Assembly: GCF_000712295.1 (NCBI RefSeq)
Contig: NZ_JMKI01000036.1
Coordinates: forward strand, 124,001-188,000
Direction of reading: 5' to 3'
DNA from: Synergistes jonesii
Lineage (GTDB): Bacteria; Synergistota; Synergistia; Synergistales; Synergistaceae
DNA length: 64,000 bases
The translations under genes were made by a program, and so were the position numbers. Shown in pieces: positions 11,496 to 20,104 of the stretch; positions within the stretch are counted from its first letter, which is position 1; each line of letters starts with the position of its first letter. A model generated the notes under the pieces. That model saw nothing but the letters and a program-made list of their open reading frames with translations. It made no database searches and had not been told where the DNA came from.

Positions 11496-12335
11496 TTAAG
11501 CCCTTATGCAATCGGCTGGAATAATTTCGGGCCGTACCGAACCATTTCGATTCAGCATTCTAATGTGGAATATTGCTTCGAGCACACCTCCGGCTACGGC
11601 GAGTGCCTTGTCTGAAATCTTGCGGCAATATTCCACTTTACCGCGCGGATCTACGTCTCCGGATTTCATACCGATCCTGACCGGCGTTCCGTCAGCTATA
11701 AGACCGCGTAATACACCGCTTATAGTGCAGCACATCGGATGGCATTCAACATAACCAACAATGTCGCCTGCTTTCACATAATCTCCTATTTCCGCAGTTG
11801 CATGGAAAATCCCATCATAAGGAGCGCGCAGTACACGCTCGCCCGCAAACCCGCCAATCAAGCCAGGTATATTTGTATTAGGAGTAGCACAGCCTTTATA
11901 TATGGCGCGCCCCATCGCGTGTCCGCGCATAGTCTCAACGACGGCACCACAGTCCAGACCAGCCGCAAAGCCGGGCCCCACACCGATGACAATGGGCGCG
12001 TCGGTTATTTTAGTTCCTGTGTTGCGTTTTGCCATGATAGCGTCGACCAGTACCTCCGGGCACAGCTCGTCAAGACATCCACATTCTGAATCGGCAAGAA
12101 CCGCTATGTATCCGCGTTTCAATTCTGCCATTGCCTCGCGGACACTACCTGCAAAACGCGCTGTTATGCCTTCTACAACTGTTTCCCCATGAACAATCGC
12201 CTCGGAAAATGAAACTGCCCTTCGAATAGACGTTGGGTTTGACAGGTCGGTCATAATAACACCGAATCCGCAGTTTTTCAGTCGGGCGGCGATTCCGCTC
12301 GCAAGGTCTCCTGCGCCTCGGATAAGTACTGTCAT
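11496..12335 (-). CDS. yqeB: Selenium-dependent molybdenum hydroxylase maturation protein YqeB (EF2563 family)
   Basis: A 279-residue protein beginning with a Rossmann-type loop (VLIRGAGDLASGIA) and containing the XdhC-like segment TDAPIVIGVGPGFAAGLDCGAVVETMRGHAMGR. In other bacteria the family occurs with selenium-dependent Mo hydroxylases, where it is thought to help mature the labile-selenium cofactor. Here it follows the three hydroxylase subunit genes, with 16 bases between it and the 2Fe-2S subunit. Its presence suggests that the neighbouring enzyme carries the selenium-modified cofactor, but no selenium genes (selD, yqeC) are in the window. Confidence 0.85.
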   Translation of the reverse strand: MTVLIRGAGDLASGIAARLKNCGFGVIMTDLSNPTSIRRAVSFSEAIVHGETVVEGITARFAGSVREAMAELKRGYIAVLADSECGCLDELCPEVLVDAIMAKRNTGTKITDAPIVIGVGPGFAAGLDCGAVVETMRGHAMGRAIYKGCATPNTNIPGLIGGFAGERVLRAPYDGIFHATAEIGDYVKAGDIVGYVECHPMCCTISGVLRGLIADGTPVRIGMKSGDVDPRGKVEYCRKISDKALAVAGGVLEAIFHIRMLNRNGSVRPEIIPADCIRA

Positions 12336-12351
12336 AGCTGTTTCAGATCTC

Positions 12352-12843
12352 CTAGCCCGCAGCAGAATCTTTCTCGCAAAGCGACTTTACAGCATTCATA
12401 ACGCTCTTGAATCCTGTGCAGCGGCAGTAGTTGTTTTCGAGAGCTTCTATGATTTCATCGTCAGTAGGAGAAGGGTTTTCATCGAGAAGCGCTTTTGCAG
12501 TGAGTATCATTCCAGGAGTGCAAAAGCCGCACTGAACAGCCGCTTTGTCAAGAAACGCCTGCTGGACAGGGTCTAATTTGTCGCCTTGTGCAAGCCCTTC
12601 AACCGTGGTGATTTTGGAACCATCAGCTTCAACAGCCAGGACCATGCATGACGGTACAGCCTTTTTATCCATTATTACAGTGCAGCAGCCGCATTCGCCG
12701 TTATCACAGCCGCGTTTTACGCTTGTGTAGCCGCCCTTGTCTCTTAACGTATCGACAAGCAGCTCATCGGGCGCTACGACAAAAGCCTGCTTCAGCCCAT
12801 TGACCACCAGCGTTATCTGAAGGTTGTTATTAACATTATTCAT
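12352..12843 (-). CDS. Molybdenum hydroxylase small subunit, two [2Fe-2S] clusters
   Basis: A 163-residue subunit of a xanthine-dehydrogenase-type enzyme that passes electrons from the Mo centre to the FAD subunit. The plant-type ferredoxin domain has CDNGECGCC plus a later Cys, and the helical domain has QCGFCTPGM and CRCTG. All eight expected cysteines seem to be there. It overlaps the FAD subunit gene upstream by 4 bp, so synthesis is coupled. Confidence 0.95.
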   Translation of the reverse strand: MNNVNNNLQITLVVNGLKQAFVVAPDELLVDTLRDKGGYTSVKRGCDNGECGCCTVIMDKKAVPSCMVLAVEADGSKITTVEGLAQGDKLDPVQQAFLDKAAVQCGFCTPGMILTAKALLDENPSPTDDEIIEALENNYCRCTGFKSVMNAVKSLCEKDSAAG

Positions 12844-13850
12844 GATTTAGCCCCCTCAAGAGTCCGATTCCATGCAAGTGCAACTGCCTTGCGGAACAGA
12901 TCACGTGCTTTTGCCACCTTGAACAGTACGTCATCGTTCGTGATATTCACGTCTTTGAACAACATCTTGGACGCAGCTTCTATACGTTCGGGCGACATCA
13001 CACCGCCTTCCAGAAATCTTACAGATTCCTCTGCCATATAAGGCGTCTGCGCAACACCGCCAAGACATATCTGAGCTTTCGCGCAGGCACGGCCGTCCTC
13101 AGCCGGGACAACATCCGCGGATGCGCTGACTAATGCGAAAACGCCGGGGCCGGGTTTATATGTTTTATAAGCGCTGAAGTGCCTGCGGCCCGGAATCTTT
13201 ATTTCGGTCAGGACCATATCTGATTTTATCTGCGGTTCCGCATCAACCCTGTAAAAGTCCTTTACCATAATTTCTATGGAGCCGGCCGGTGACTGCAGAA
13301 CCACGGAAGCTCCCAGAGCGCAGAGAGCCATTGCCATATCGGACGGCAAAGGAGCTTTGCAGTAGCTTTTGCCAGTTATCGTATGCAACAGATCATCTCC
13401 GTAACGAACAGCGTGACACACTTTACCGCCGCGTTTAAAACAGGGTTCAAGAGACTGTCTCATGAACAGGTTGATGTGAGACTGATTGAAGTACGGGCAC
13501 TTGACTTTCTGACAGAGGTTGCCGCCGATCGTCGCCCTATTCCGCAGTTTCTGGCTTGCTACATTCCTCGCTGCTTCAGAGAGTGTCGTGAAATTGTCCT
13601 TGATAATCTTTGTATCTTCTACTGCCCGAAGCGTAGTCATTGAGCCTATCCTTGCCCCGTCTTCAGACACTCTGATAAAATCGAGTCCTTCGACTTTTGC
13701 GAGGCTGACGAGGCAATCAGGTTCAATTGTATGAGCCCGGAGCTGCAGCAGGACATCCGACCCGCCCGCGTAGAGCTTAGCGCCCTTGTTCTGTTTTAAT
13801 GCCTCAAAAACTTCTTCAAGCGAAGAAGGTGCCAGATATTTAAAGCTCAT
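12840..13850 (-). CDS. Molybdenum hydroxylase FAD-binding subunit with an extra Cys-rich insert
   Basis: A 336-residue FAD-binding subunit. The FAD loops appear as LYAGGSDVLLQLR and NRATIGGNLCQ. Between them and the SDMAMALCALGA segment sits an insert with cysteines spaced as in the beta subunit of 4-hydroxybenzoyl-CoA reductase (C in GGNLCQKVKC, C in PCFKRGGKVC, and C in SYCKA). In that enzyme the insert holds a [4Fe-4S] cluster which lets the enzyme run in the reducing direction. The subunit may therefore hold an extra cluster here as well; that is inference. It directly follows the large subunit gene. Confidence 0.92.
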   Translation of the reverse strand: MSFKYLAPSSLEEVFEALKQNKGAKLYAGGSDVLLQLRAHTIEPDCLVSLAKVEGLDFIRVSEDGARIGSMTTLRAVEDTKIIKDNFTTLSEAARNVASQKLRNRATIGGNLCQKVKCPYFNQSHINLFMRQSLEPCFKRGGKVCHAVRYGDDLLHTITGKSYCKAPLPSDMAMALCALGASVVLQSPAGSIEIMVKDFYRVDAEPQIKSDMVLTEIKIPGRRHFSAYKTYKPGPGVFALVSASADVVPAEDGRACAKAQICLGGVAQTPYMAEESVRFLEGGVMSPERIEAASKMLFKDVNITNDDVLFKVAKARDLFRKAVALAWNRTLEGAKS

Positions 13851-16253
13851 TTACAACGCCTCCTTTTCGGCATTTTTGTCGGCCTGTTGTCTTACAATCG
13901 CACCAAGTACTCTTGACGGCGTGATAGGAAGGTCTTTAATCCTGACTCCGACAGCGTTCTCTATTGCATTTGCAATAGCACCCGGCATACATACAACAGC
14001 AGGCTCCCCGAGTCCCTTTGCGCCGAAAGGTCCGTTAGGCTCTATCTGTTCCACAAACCTGACGGTAACACCCGGCACTTTGTCCATTGACATAACATGA
14101 TAATTTGTGAAGTTAGGATTGATGCACCTGCCGTCTTTTCTTATAAGGGATTCGGAAGTTGCCAGGCTGAGTCCCATCACAAGCGCTCCCTGCACCTGGC
14201 CCACTGCCTGGCTCGGGTTTATTATCCGTCCGGAGTCATGACATGAAACAACCCTCACTACACGGACTTCACCCGTTTCCTTATCGACTTCTACCTCAAC
14301 TGCCTGCGCCAGGAACGGATACGCCTCTGCGATGGAGCCCTTTCCTTCTTTGTCAGGGACTATCGAGCCCGGGTCGTACTGGCCTTTGAATGTCAGAAGC
14401 ACTGCGTCGCGCGTGGCATAGCCTCTGAATGCTGCGTCAGCAAGCTTCATGGTCTTTTCCGGATCTGTCTTTGAGAATACATTTCCTTTGCGGAAACAGA
14501 GATTTTCCGGCTTTTCGCCCAGCACTTCAGATGCGATGCCTGCCAGCGCGGCTCTTGCTTTGTACGCTGCGTCCATAACGGCCCTGCCGGCAACGAATGT
14601 CGTGCGGCTTGAATATGTTCCGAAACCGAAAATGCCGCTGTCCGTGTCCGCCCCTATGACCTTGATGTCGCTGACCTGTATGCCCAGTATCTCGGCTGCA
14701 ATCATGGCCATTACTGTGTAAGTTCCCTGCCCAAGGTCAGGGTCCGAAACGTGCAGCACGACAGAGCCTTCTTCATTTACTATCAGCAGGCACGAAGAAC
14801 GGTCATTGTCAATTGCTGCTTCATCCCAGAATCCCTTGCGCCACTGCGGCTTCCCGTCAACCAATGTGATGTACGGCGAATCCGGTTTGTCAGCGTAAAG
14901 AGCTTCCGGCGAGCCGTAGCCTGTACGCCATATGAAACTGTTAAAACCTACGCGCCAGCCTGTCCAATGGACGCCGCAGGCCAGGCCGATGCTCTTTACA
15001 ATGTTTGGATCATCGCTCGGCTCAAAGTCCTTGTGTATGAGCTCGTTCGCCTTTTCTATGCATTCCTTCAGGCCGCAGCCCTGAATCTGCCAGCCGATAG
15101 GAGTCTTGTAGTTTGCTTCAACGGCGTTCTTGAGCCTGAGTTCCACAGGATCCATGTGGATCATTTTAGCCAGCTGGTCCATAGAGGACTCGATGGCAAA
15201 ATTTATCTCTTCATTGCCGAAGCTGCGCATTGGCGTGCTCCAGTTGTTATTGGTGAAGACGGGACGGAAAGCGTACTTTATATTAGGGCATTTGTAGAGT
15301 GAAGAGAACAGGTGTCCCTGTGCCTGCCCCAGCGCATAGGCCCAGCCTATATAACCGCCGGAGTCGCAGTATGTGTAGCAGTCCATTGCCGTCAGCGTCC
15401 CGTCCTTTTTTATTCCGAACCGGACATTGAACTTATAGCTGTCGCGAATTGCGGTTGCGGCAAACTGCTCTTCCCTGTTGCGAACCATTTTAACTGGGCG
15501 GCGGACTTTCCAGGCGCAGGCCGCGCCGATGTAAACGAGGCGGTAAACGTTTCTCCCGCCGGCGGGAGATCCGTTGCAGGGCACGATGATCCGCACTTTG
15601 CTCTGAGGTATATGGAAAATGCGGGCCATCATCATTCTGTCCCAGTACGGAACCTGTGTATTCGTATATACAGTGAACGTGGAACCGTCAAATGATGCAA
15701 CAACGCTGTCGGTATCGGAGGGGCAGTGCTCGATAGTAGGCGTGGTATAGGTGTCTTCAAGCACATAGTCAGCTTCTTTTAAGCCTTTTTCCACATCTCC
15801 CGTTACAACATAGAGGTCGTCCAGTTGCGGGTGAATCGGGACTTCCGGATTAAGTCCGCTTTCGATTGTGCTGTAAACCGGCAGCTGTTCATATTCGACT
15901 TTGATTTTCGCAACGCCTTCTTCTGCCGTTTTTTCGTCAACGGCAATAACGGCTGCTATTTCGTCGCCTATGTACCTTACTCTATCTGTTGTGAGGACAG
16001 CCATATCGCCGCCGCTTCCTATGGCACGCTCGTTGCCCGGAATATCCTTGCCTGTGATAACGTCTATGACGCCGGGAACTTTCATTGCTTCTGACGTGTC
16101 TATACTGATGATTCTTGCGTGAGCATAGGGGCTTAACAGAGTTCTTGCATAGAGCATATGCGGCAGCACTATATCACGCACAAAGACTGCCGATCCAGTG
16201 ACTTTGTCCTTACCCGTAATAAGCTGCGTGGGTTTTCCTATTACGTCAAACAT
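13851..16253 (-). CDS. Molybdenum hydroxylase large (molybdopterin-binding) subunit
   Basis: An 800-residue catalytic subunit of the xanthine dehydrogenase/aldehyde oxidase family. The N-terminal domain holds GKDKVTGSAVFVRDI, the first Moco segment is around CNGSPAGGRNVYRL, the second is FGTYSSRTTFVAGRA, and the C-terminal PFGAKGLGEPAVV contains the expected catalytic glutamate. AGGAGGAGG stands seven bases before the ATG at 16253. It is the first gene of a minus-strand operon of four or five genes. The substrate cannot be read from the sequence; purines, nicotinate or an aromatic CoA ester are all possible. The FAD-subunit insert favours the hydroxybenzoyl-CoA-reductase-like branch. Confidence 0.94.
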   Translation of the reverse strand: MFDVIGKPTQLITGKDKVTGSAVFVRDIVLPHMLYARTLLSPYAHARIISIDTSEAMKVPGVIDVITGKDIPGNERAIGSGGDMAVLTTDRVRYIGDEIAAVIAVDEKTAEEGVAKIKVEYEQLPVYSTIESGLNPEVPIHPQLDDLYVVTGDVEKGLKEADYVLEDTYTTPTIEHCPSDTDSVVASFDGSTFTVYTNTQVPYWDRMMMARIFHIPQSKVRIIVPCNGSPAGGRNVYRLVYIGAACAWKVRRPVKMVRNREEQFAATAIRDSYKFNVRFGIKKDGTLTAMDCYTYCDSGGYIGWAYALGQAQGHLFSSLYKCPNIKYAFRPVFTNNNWSTPMRSFGNEEINFAIESSMDQLAKMIHMDPVELRLKNAVEANYKTPIGWQIQGCGLKECIEKANELIHKDFEPSDDPNIVKSIGLACGVHWTGWRVGFNSFIWRTGYGSPEALYADKPDSPYITLVDGKPQWRKGFWDEAAIDNDRSSCLLIVNEEGSVVLHVSDPDLGQGTYTVMAMIAAEILGIQVSDIKVIGADTDSGIFGFGTYSSRTTFVAGRAVMDAAYKARAALAGIASEVLGEKPENLCFRKGNVFSKTDPEKTMKLADAAFRGYATRDAVLLTFKGQYDPGSIVPDKEGKGSIAEAYPFLAQAVEVEVDKETGEVRVVRVVSCHDSGRIINPSQAVGQVQGALVMGLSLATSESLIRKDGRCINPNFTNYHVMSMDKVPGVTVRFVEQIEPNGPFGAKGLGEPAVVCMPGAIANAIENAVGVRIKDLPITPSRVLGAIVRQQADKNAEKEAL

Positions 16254-16452
16254 TTTGTCCTCCTCCTTAAAAAAGGCAACAGGCCATTAAAAACAGCGCT
16301 TACGCGCGTGCTTCTAAACCGCAAAGCGTCATTTAAAAATTCTTACGTGTTTATTATCTCAGCTATAACTACATAAATCTTGCAAAAAATTTCAATGAAC
16401 ATGTAAAATTTTTCCAAATCATAAACTATGTATTGCAACCATATTATGTTAT

Positions 16453-16481
16453 TTGCAAAAAGTCTGATTTTTTGATATACT
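16453..16481 (+). promoter_or_regulatory. Promoter for the AraC gene at 16622, in the divergent control region 16254-16621
   Basis: TTGCAA at 16453-16458, a 17-base spacer and TATACT at 16476-16481 make a good sigma-70-type promoter reading toward the AraC gene, with a leader of about 135 bases. The whole 368-base gap between the hydroxylase operon and this regulator is AT-rich and is the likely place for AraC binding. No clear repeat pair was identified. Confidence 0.6.
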
Positions 16482-16621
16482 AATTCAAATCCCTGCGAAT
16501 ATAAACAATGAATGTTTCAGCTGTTCAACAATACTGCTTATGGTACGGCTATATGGATGACTGTCAAGCGGCCAAAATAAGGTGTTTTAGAAGAGGCGGT
16601 ATCGAGGAGGGGTGAGCGCTT

Positions 16622-17545
16622 ATGAAAATAATGGAACTGCCTACGGACGAGTCGTTGCGTTCCCAACTTCCGTATGGCGGACAATTTTTCCATTTTGCGT
16701 ATTTTGTCGACGATTTAACGGAGTACAAAGACAAAAGCATTAATTGGCATTGGCATGACGAGTTTGAATTTTCTCTTGTGGAGTCGGGTACGGTTATCTG
16801 CAGGATAGGCAGTGAAAAAATTGAGTTACAATCAGGAGATGCATTGTTCATAAACAGCGGCGTCATCCACAGTTTCACAGCGCTGGACAGCGGCGTGTGC
16901 AGACAGATAATATTTTCGCCAGAGTTTCTTGCGACGCGGGATTCGGCTATATTTACAAAATATGTTCAACCTGTTATTGAAACTGCCAGGGAGTACATTG
17001 TCATAAACGGCGGCAACGAGGAGCAGGCCGGCCTGCGTGGGCTTATTGCTGCAGTCTGCCTCAACGCGGAGTCTGAAACAGACACGGAAAGAGAGCTGAA
17101 CATTAACATTTCCGTGATGGTAATGTGGGAGACTTTCATTAAATTCGCGAAGGGTATGCTTGCTGACAATACAAAAACTCCGTCTCCGTCAGCAACCAAG
17201 ATAGAAAGGGCCCGACTGCATATCATGCTGGAGTACATCAGAGAGAATTATCACGATTGCGAAATAGAACTTAAAGACATAGCCGCGGCAGCAGGTGTCA
17301 GTGCCTCAAGCGCCACGCGGTATTTCAAAGCAGGCTTACACACAACTCCTGTCCGGTATCTGAATGGTCTAAGACTGTGCAGAGCGAGAGAACTCCTTGT
17401 GTCCACTAACGATACTATAACTGCTGTAGCACAGGTTACCGGTTTCGACAACAACGGTTATTTCTGCAAGAGTTTCAAGAAGAAGTACGGCATTTCGCCA
17501 ACCGATTTTCGTCATAAACAGCAAACAACTCCAGGACCGCTGTAA
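16622..17545 (+). CDS. AraC-family transcriptional regulator, divergent from the Mo-hydroxylase operon
   Basis: A 307-residue protein with a cupin sensor (WHWHDEFEFSLVESG...LQSGDALFINSGVIHSF) and a C-terminal AraC DNA-binding domain (IELKDIAAAAGVSASSATRYFKAG and ITAVAQVTGFDNNGYFCKSFKKKYGISP). It matches the regulator at 10579-11493 closely in layout and in many residues, including the N-terminal (M/I)E(L/M)(P/T).D.S pattern. The ribosome binding site is GGAGGGG about nine bases before ATG. Divergent orientation is typical of a regulator acting on the neighbouring operon. The inducer is unknown. Confidence 0.92.
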   Translation: MKIMELPTDESLRSQLPYGGQFFHFAYFVDDLTEYKDKSINWHWHDEFEFSLVESGTVICRIGSEKIELQSGDALFINSGVIHSFTALDSGVCRQIIFSPEFLATRDSAIFTKYVQPVIETAREYIVINGGNEEQAGLRGLIAAVCLNAESETDTERELNINISVMVMWETFIKFAKGMLADNTKTPSPSATKIERARLHIMLEYIRENYHDCEIELKDIAAAAGVSASSATRYFKAGLHTTPVRYLNGLRLCRARELLVSTNDTITAVAQVTGFDNNGYFCKSFKKKYGISPTDFRHKQQTTPGPL

Positions 17546-17553
17546 AAATCATC

Positions 17554-17586
17554 AATCCCCGCTCAACACATGAGCAGGGATTTTTG
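17554..17586 (+). terminator. Rho-independent terminator after the AraC gene
   Basis: Arms AATCCCCGCTCA (17554-17565) and TGAGCAGGGATT (17571-17582) pair with one mismatch. TTT follows. Confidence 0.8.
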
Positions 17587-17794
17587 CACACAGGAGCTGT
17601 GTCATTGCAGTTTAAGTTCCATGAATATTTTTTGCAAATCTTTGGGAAGATTTTGCAAGCACTGCGTACAGTTTTCTGCAACAATAAGAATAACGGCACA
17701 AGAAGCAAGATTCACATAACCAACGCGTGCAAAACCAGGTACGGCTGCCCGGTTTTCACGTCTGCATTTAAATTTAAGAAGGGAGAACTTTGCA

Positions 17795-18694
17795 ATGAAG
17801 AACCTGATATTGCTGCTGCCTGTTATTTGCGGCATCATGTGGGGATCTAACGGTATATTTGTTCGTGAACTTTCAGCGTTCGGTGTAGACCGCATAGGCG
17901 TCCTCGCTGCAAGATTCGTTGGAGCTGCGGCCGTGGTATTCCTCGTCATACTTGCATATGACAGGAAGCTGTTCAAGATAAAAAGGGCCGGCGACCTGTT
18001 TTATTTTGTAGGCAGTGGTCTGGTGGGCATGCTTGCACTGAATTTCTGCTACAACGAGGCGATAAACCGGCTGACGCTTTCGCTGGCGGCGGTGCTGCTG
18101 AACCTGAACCCTGTCTTTGTCGTCGCGCTGGCTGCGATTTTGTTCCACGAAAAGATAACCGTCAGAAAAGTTGTATGCATGGCCCTTGCCATATTGGGCT
18201 GTGTATTCGTAAGCGGCATTTTTGAAGAGACCGCCGGTATTAAATGGTCTGCGGCCGGGATTTTAATCGGGCTCGTAGCTGCGTTCTTCTATGCCCTTTA
18301 CAATATTTTCTCAAAGTTTGCAACTGAGAAGGGCTATCACACGTTCACAATAATCTTTTACAGTTTCCTTCTGATATCTATTGTACTGGCGCCTCTAACA
18401 AACTGGGGGCAGATCAAGGATTACGCAGCAGCTGCGCCCGCGAGACACTGCCTTTTTCTGCTGCTGTTTTCACTATGCACGTCAGTACTCCCTTATATTC
18501 TTTTCACATTTGCGCTTAAGCACGGCGAGTCCGGCAAGTGCTCGATACTGGCAGCCGGCGGCGAGCCTATAGCGGCGTCTGTATTCGGAATGCTCATATT
18601 CCACGAGCTTCCGACGTTCTTCATGCTGCTTGGCCTTGCTGTCACGATTGTAGCGCTTGCTTTCCTCTGTATGTCGCAAAAAGAAAACTTGTAA
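17795..18694 (+). CDS. EamA/DMT-superfamily transporter
   Basis: A 299-residue membrane protein with about ten hydrophobic helices arranged as two EamA repeats. The first begins LLLPVICGIMWGSNGIFVREL and the second at WSAAGILIGLVAAFFYALYNIFSK. Proteins of this family export or import small metabolites such as amino acids or nucleosides; the substrate cannot be told from the sequence. GGGAG lies at a suitable distance before the ATG. The gene appears to be a single transcription unit, with a terminator after it. Confidence 0.92.
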   Translation: MKNLILLLPVICGIMWGSNGIFVRELSAFGVDRIGVLAARFVGAAAVVFLVILAYDRKLFKIKRAGDLFYFVGSGLVGMLALNFCYNEAINRLTLSLAAVLLNLNPVFVVALAAILFHEKITVRKVVCMALAILGCVFVSGIFEETAGIKWSAAGILIGLVAAFFYALYNIFSKFATEKGYHTFTIIFYSFLLISIVLAPLTNWGQIKDYAAAAPARHCLFLLLFSLCTSVLPYILFTFALKHGESGKCSILAAGGEPIAASVFGMLIFHELPTFFMLLGLAVTIVALAFLCMSQKENL

Positions 18695-18743
18695 CCGAAA
18701 AATATTTAACTCACCCGCCTTGTGCCGGTCAAAACAAAACGTT

Positions 18744-18781
18744 ATCCCGCGCCTCCCAGAGAAAGAGGCGCGGGATTTTTG
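18744..18781 (+). terminator. Rho-independent terminator after the EamA gene
   Basis: A perfect 12-bp stem, ATCCCGCGCCTC and GAGGCGCGGGAT (18744-18755, 18765-18776), is followed by TTTT. Confidence 0.88.
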
Positions 18782-18785
18782 TCAG

Positions 18786-18819
18786 AATCATAACACCGGC
18801 TGAGCCGGTGGTTATGATT
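18786..18819. repeat. Imperfect inverted repeat between convergent genes
   Basis: AATCATAAC(A)CCGGCT on the left pairs with AGCCGG(TG)GTTATGATT on the right, with a one-base bulge. It has no T-run on either side. It may help to stop transcription from ribBA or be a REP-like element. Confidence 0.4.
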
Positions 18820-18869
18820 TATATCTTATTAGCGTTCGGCGAACGGAATTTGCACCACAGGCGCTTTCT

Positions 18870-20030
18870 TTACGCTGAATGAAGCGCTGCTGAGAATGCC
18901 ACATCGGCAATGGGATGAGTAAGCAGGGGCACGTGCTCCGTTATTTCAAGCCCCCAGCCCGCGAGTCCTTTTATCTTTGCTGGAGTATTTGTGATTAAGC
19001 GCATCTTATGCACACCAAGCCTTGAGAGTATCTGTGCGCCCGTCCCGTATTCACGCATTGCGCTTGAAGTGTTTGCACCGGAACCGTGCTCTCCGTTTCC
19101 GGCTGCTTTAAGGTTGGCAAGGATTTCATCGCGTCCTAATCCGCGCCTGATGTATACCAGAATACCCCTGCCTTCCTTTTCTATCATTATCATTGCCTCG
19201 TGGAGTTTGTCGCAGCAGTCGCAGTCAAGCGACCCAAGCAGGTTGCCCGTAAAGCATTCTGAGTGAACACGGGTAAGCACCGGTTCGGGACCTGAGATAT
19301 CGCCCTTTATGAGCGCGATATACACCAAAGAAGGATCAGGGCCGTAAGGATCGGTATACGCCCGGCACTCAAAACTGCCCCATCTTGTAGACAGCCGGGC
19401 TGATGCCTCTTCCTTAACAAAGTTTTCGCGTAACGCGCGCCAGTGTATGAGCTCTTCGACGGAAATTATCTTCAAGCCTTCGCGTTCTGCGAATTCTGTG
19501 AGCTGCGGCAGACGGGCCATCGTGCCGTCGCTTTGTATGATCTCACATATAGTACCGGCCGGATTGAGACCGGCAATTCTGGCGAGATCGACAGCGGCCT
19601 CGGTGTGGCCAGCACGCTGAAGCACTCCGCCCGGACGTGCGATGAGCGGAAATATGTGCCCCGGGCGCCTGAAGTCTGCCGGCTTTGAATCCGGATTTGC
19701 CAGCGCACGTGCCGTCTTAGCACGTTCGGCGGCAGATATTCCGGTTGTGGTCCCGACGAGCTTGTCTACTGAAACAGAAAAAGCCGTGCCCTGTGCCTCT
19801 GTGTTCTCTGACGTCATCGGTACAAGTGCAAGATTGTCTGCCTGTTCACGTGACACTGGTACGCATACGAGCCCTTTTGCTTTTGTGATCATGTAGTTCA
19901 GATCTTCAGCGCGGCACTTGTCCGCAGCCATAACTAGATCACCTTCGTTTTCCCTGCTCTCGTCATCGACAACTATAACCATTTTGCCTTTTTTTATATC
20001 GGAAACAGCTTCCTCTATTGTGTTGAACAT
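18870..20030 (-). CDS. ribBA: RibBA: dihydroxybutanone-phosphate synthase fused to a degenerate GTP cyclohydrolase II
   Basis: A 386-residue riboflavin-pathway protein. The RibB half (about 1-200) is normal: VVDDESRENEGDLVMAA, and RPGHIFPLIARPGGVLQRAGHTEA. It makes the four-carbon unit of riboflavin. The RibA half keeps the zinc cysteines (RVHSECFTGNLLGSLDCDC) and EGRGI, but the GTP-binding RQEGRGIGL motif is replaced by RRGLGRDEI. The Tyr-containing helix that usually follows is missing, and the usual AD.RDY motif reads SAMREY. The catalytic Asp and Tyr of GTP cyclohydrolase II are therefore probably lost. The ribosome binding site is AAGGAGG next to an upstream terminator. It may supply only the RibB activity. 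Confidence 0.9.
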   Translation of the reverse strand: MFNTIEEAVSDIKKGKMVIVVDDESRENEGDLVMAADKCRAEDLNYMITKAKGLVCVPVSREQADNLALVPMTSENTEAQGTAFSVSVDKLVGTTTGISAAERAKTARALANPDSKPADFRRPGHIFPLIARPGGVLQRAGHTEAAVDLARIAGLNPAGTICEIIQSDGTMARLPQLTEFAEREGLKIISVEELIHWRALRENFVKEEASARLSTRWGSFECRAYTDPYGPDPSLVYIALIKGDISGPEPVLTRVHSECFTGNLLGSLDCDCCDKLHEAMIMIEKEGRGILVYIRRGLGRDEILANLKAAGNGEHGSGANTSSAMREYGTGAQILSRLGVHKMRLITNTPAKIKGLAGWGLEITEHVPLLTHPIADVAFSAALHSA

Positions 20031-20047
20031 GAAGTTTGCACCTCCTT

Positions 20048-20078
20048 AAAAAAAGGAGGCCCCGAATATACTGGGGCC
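20048..20078 (-). terminator. Rho-independent terminator between lat and ribBA
   Basis: Read on the minus strand: GGCCCC, a nine-base loop, GGGGCC, then TCC and seven T. It stands directly before the ribBA ribosome binding site. It should stop transcripts from the aminotransferase gene, perhaps partly. Confidence 0.75.
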
Positions 20079-20104
20079 CCGGTTGTAGAATTATACGTAA
20101 CCTG

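Noticed and set aside
20031..20104. FMN riboswitch before ribBA
   Set aside because: The gap holds only a terminator and the ribosome binding site; there is no room for the conserved multi-helix FMN aptamer.
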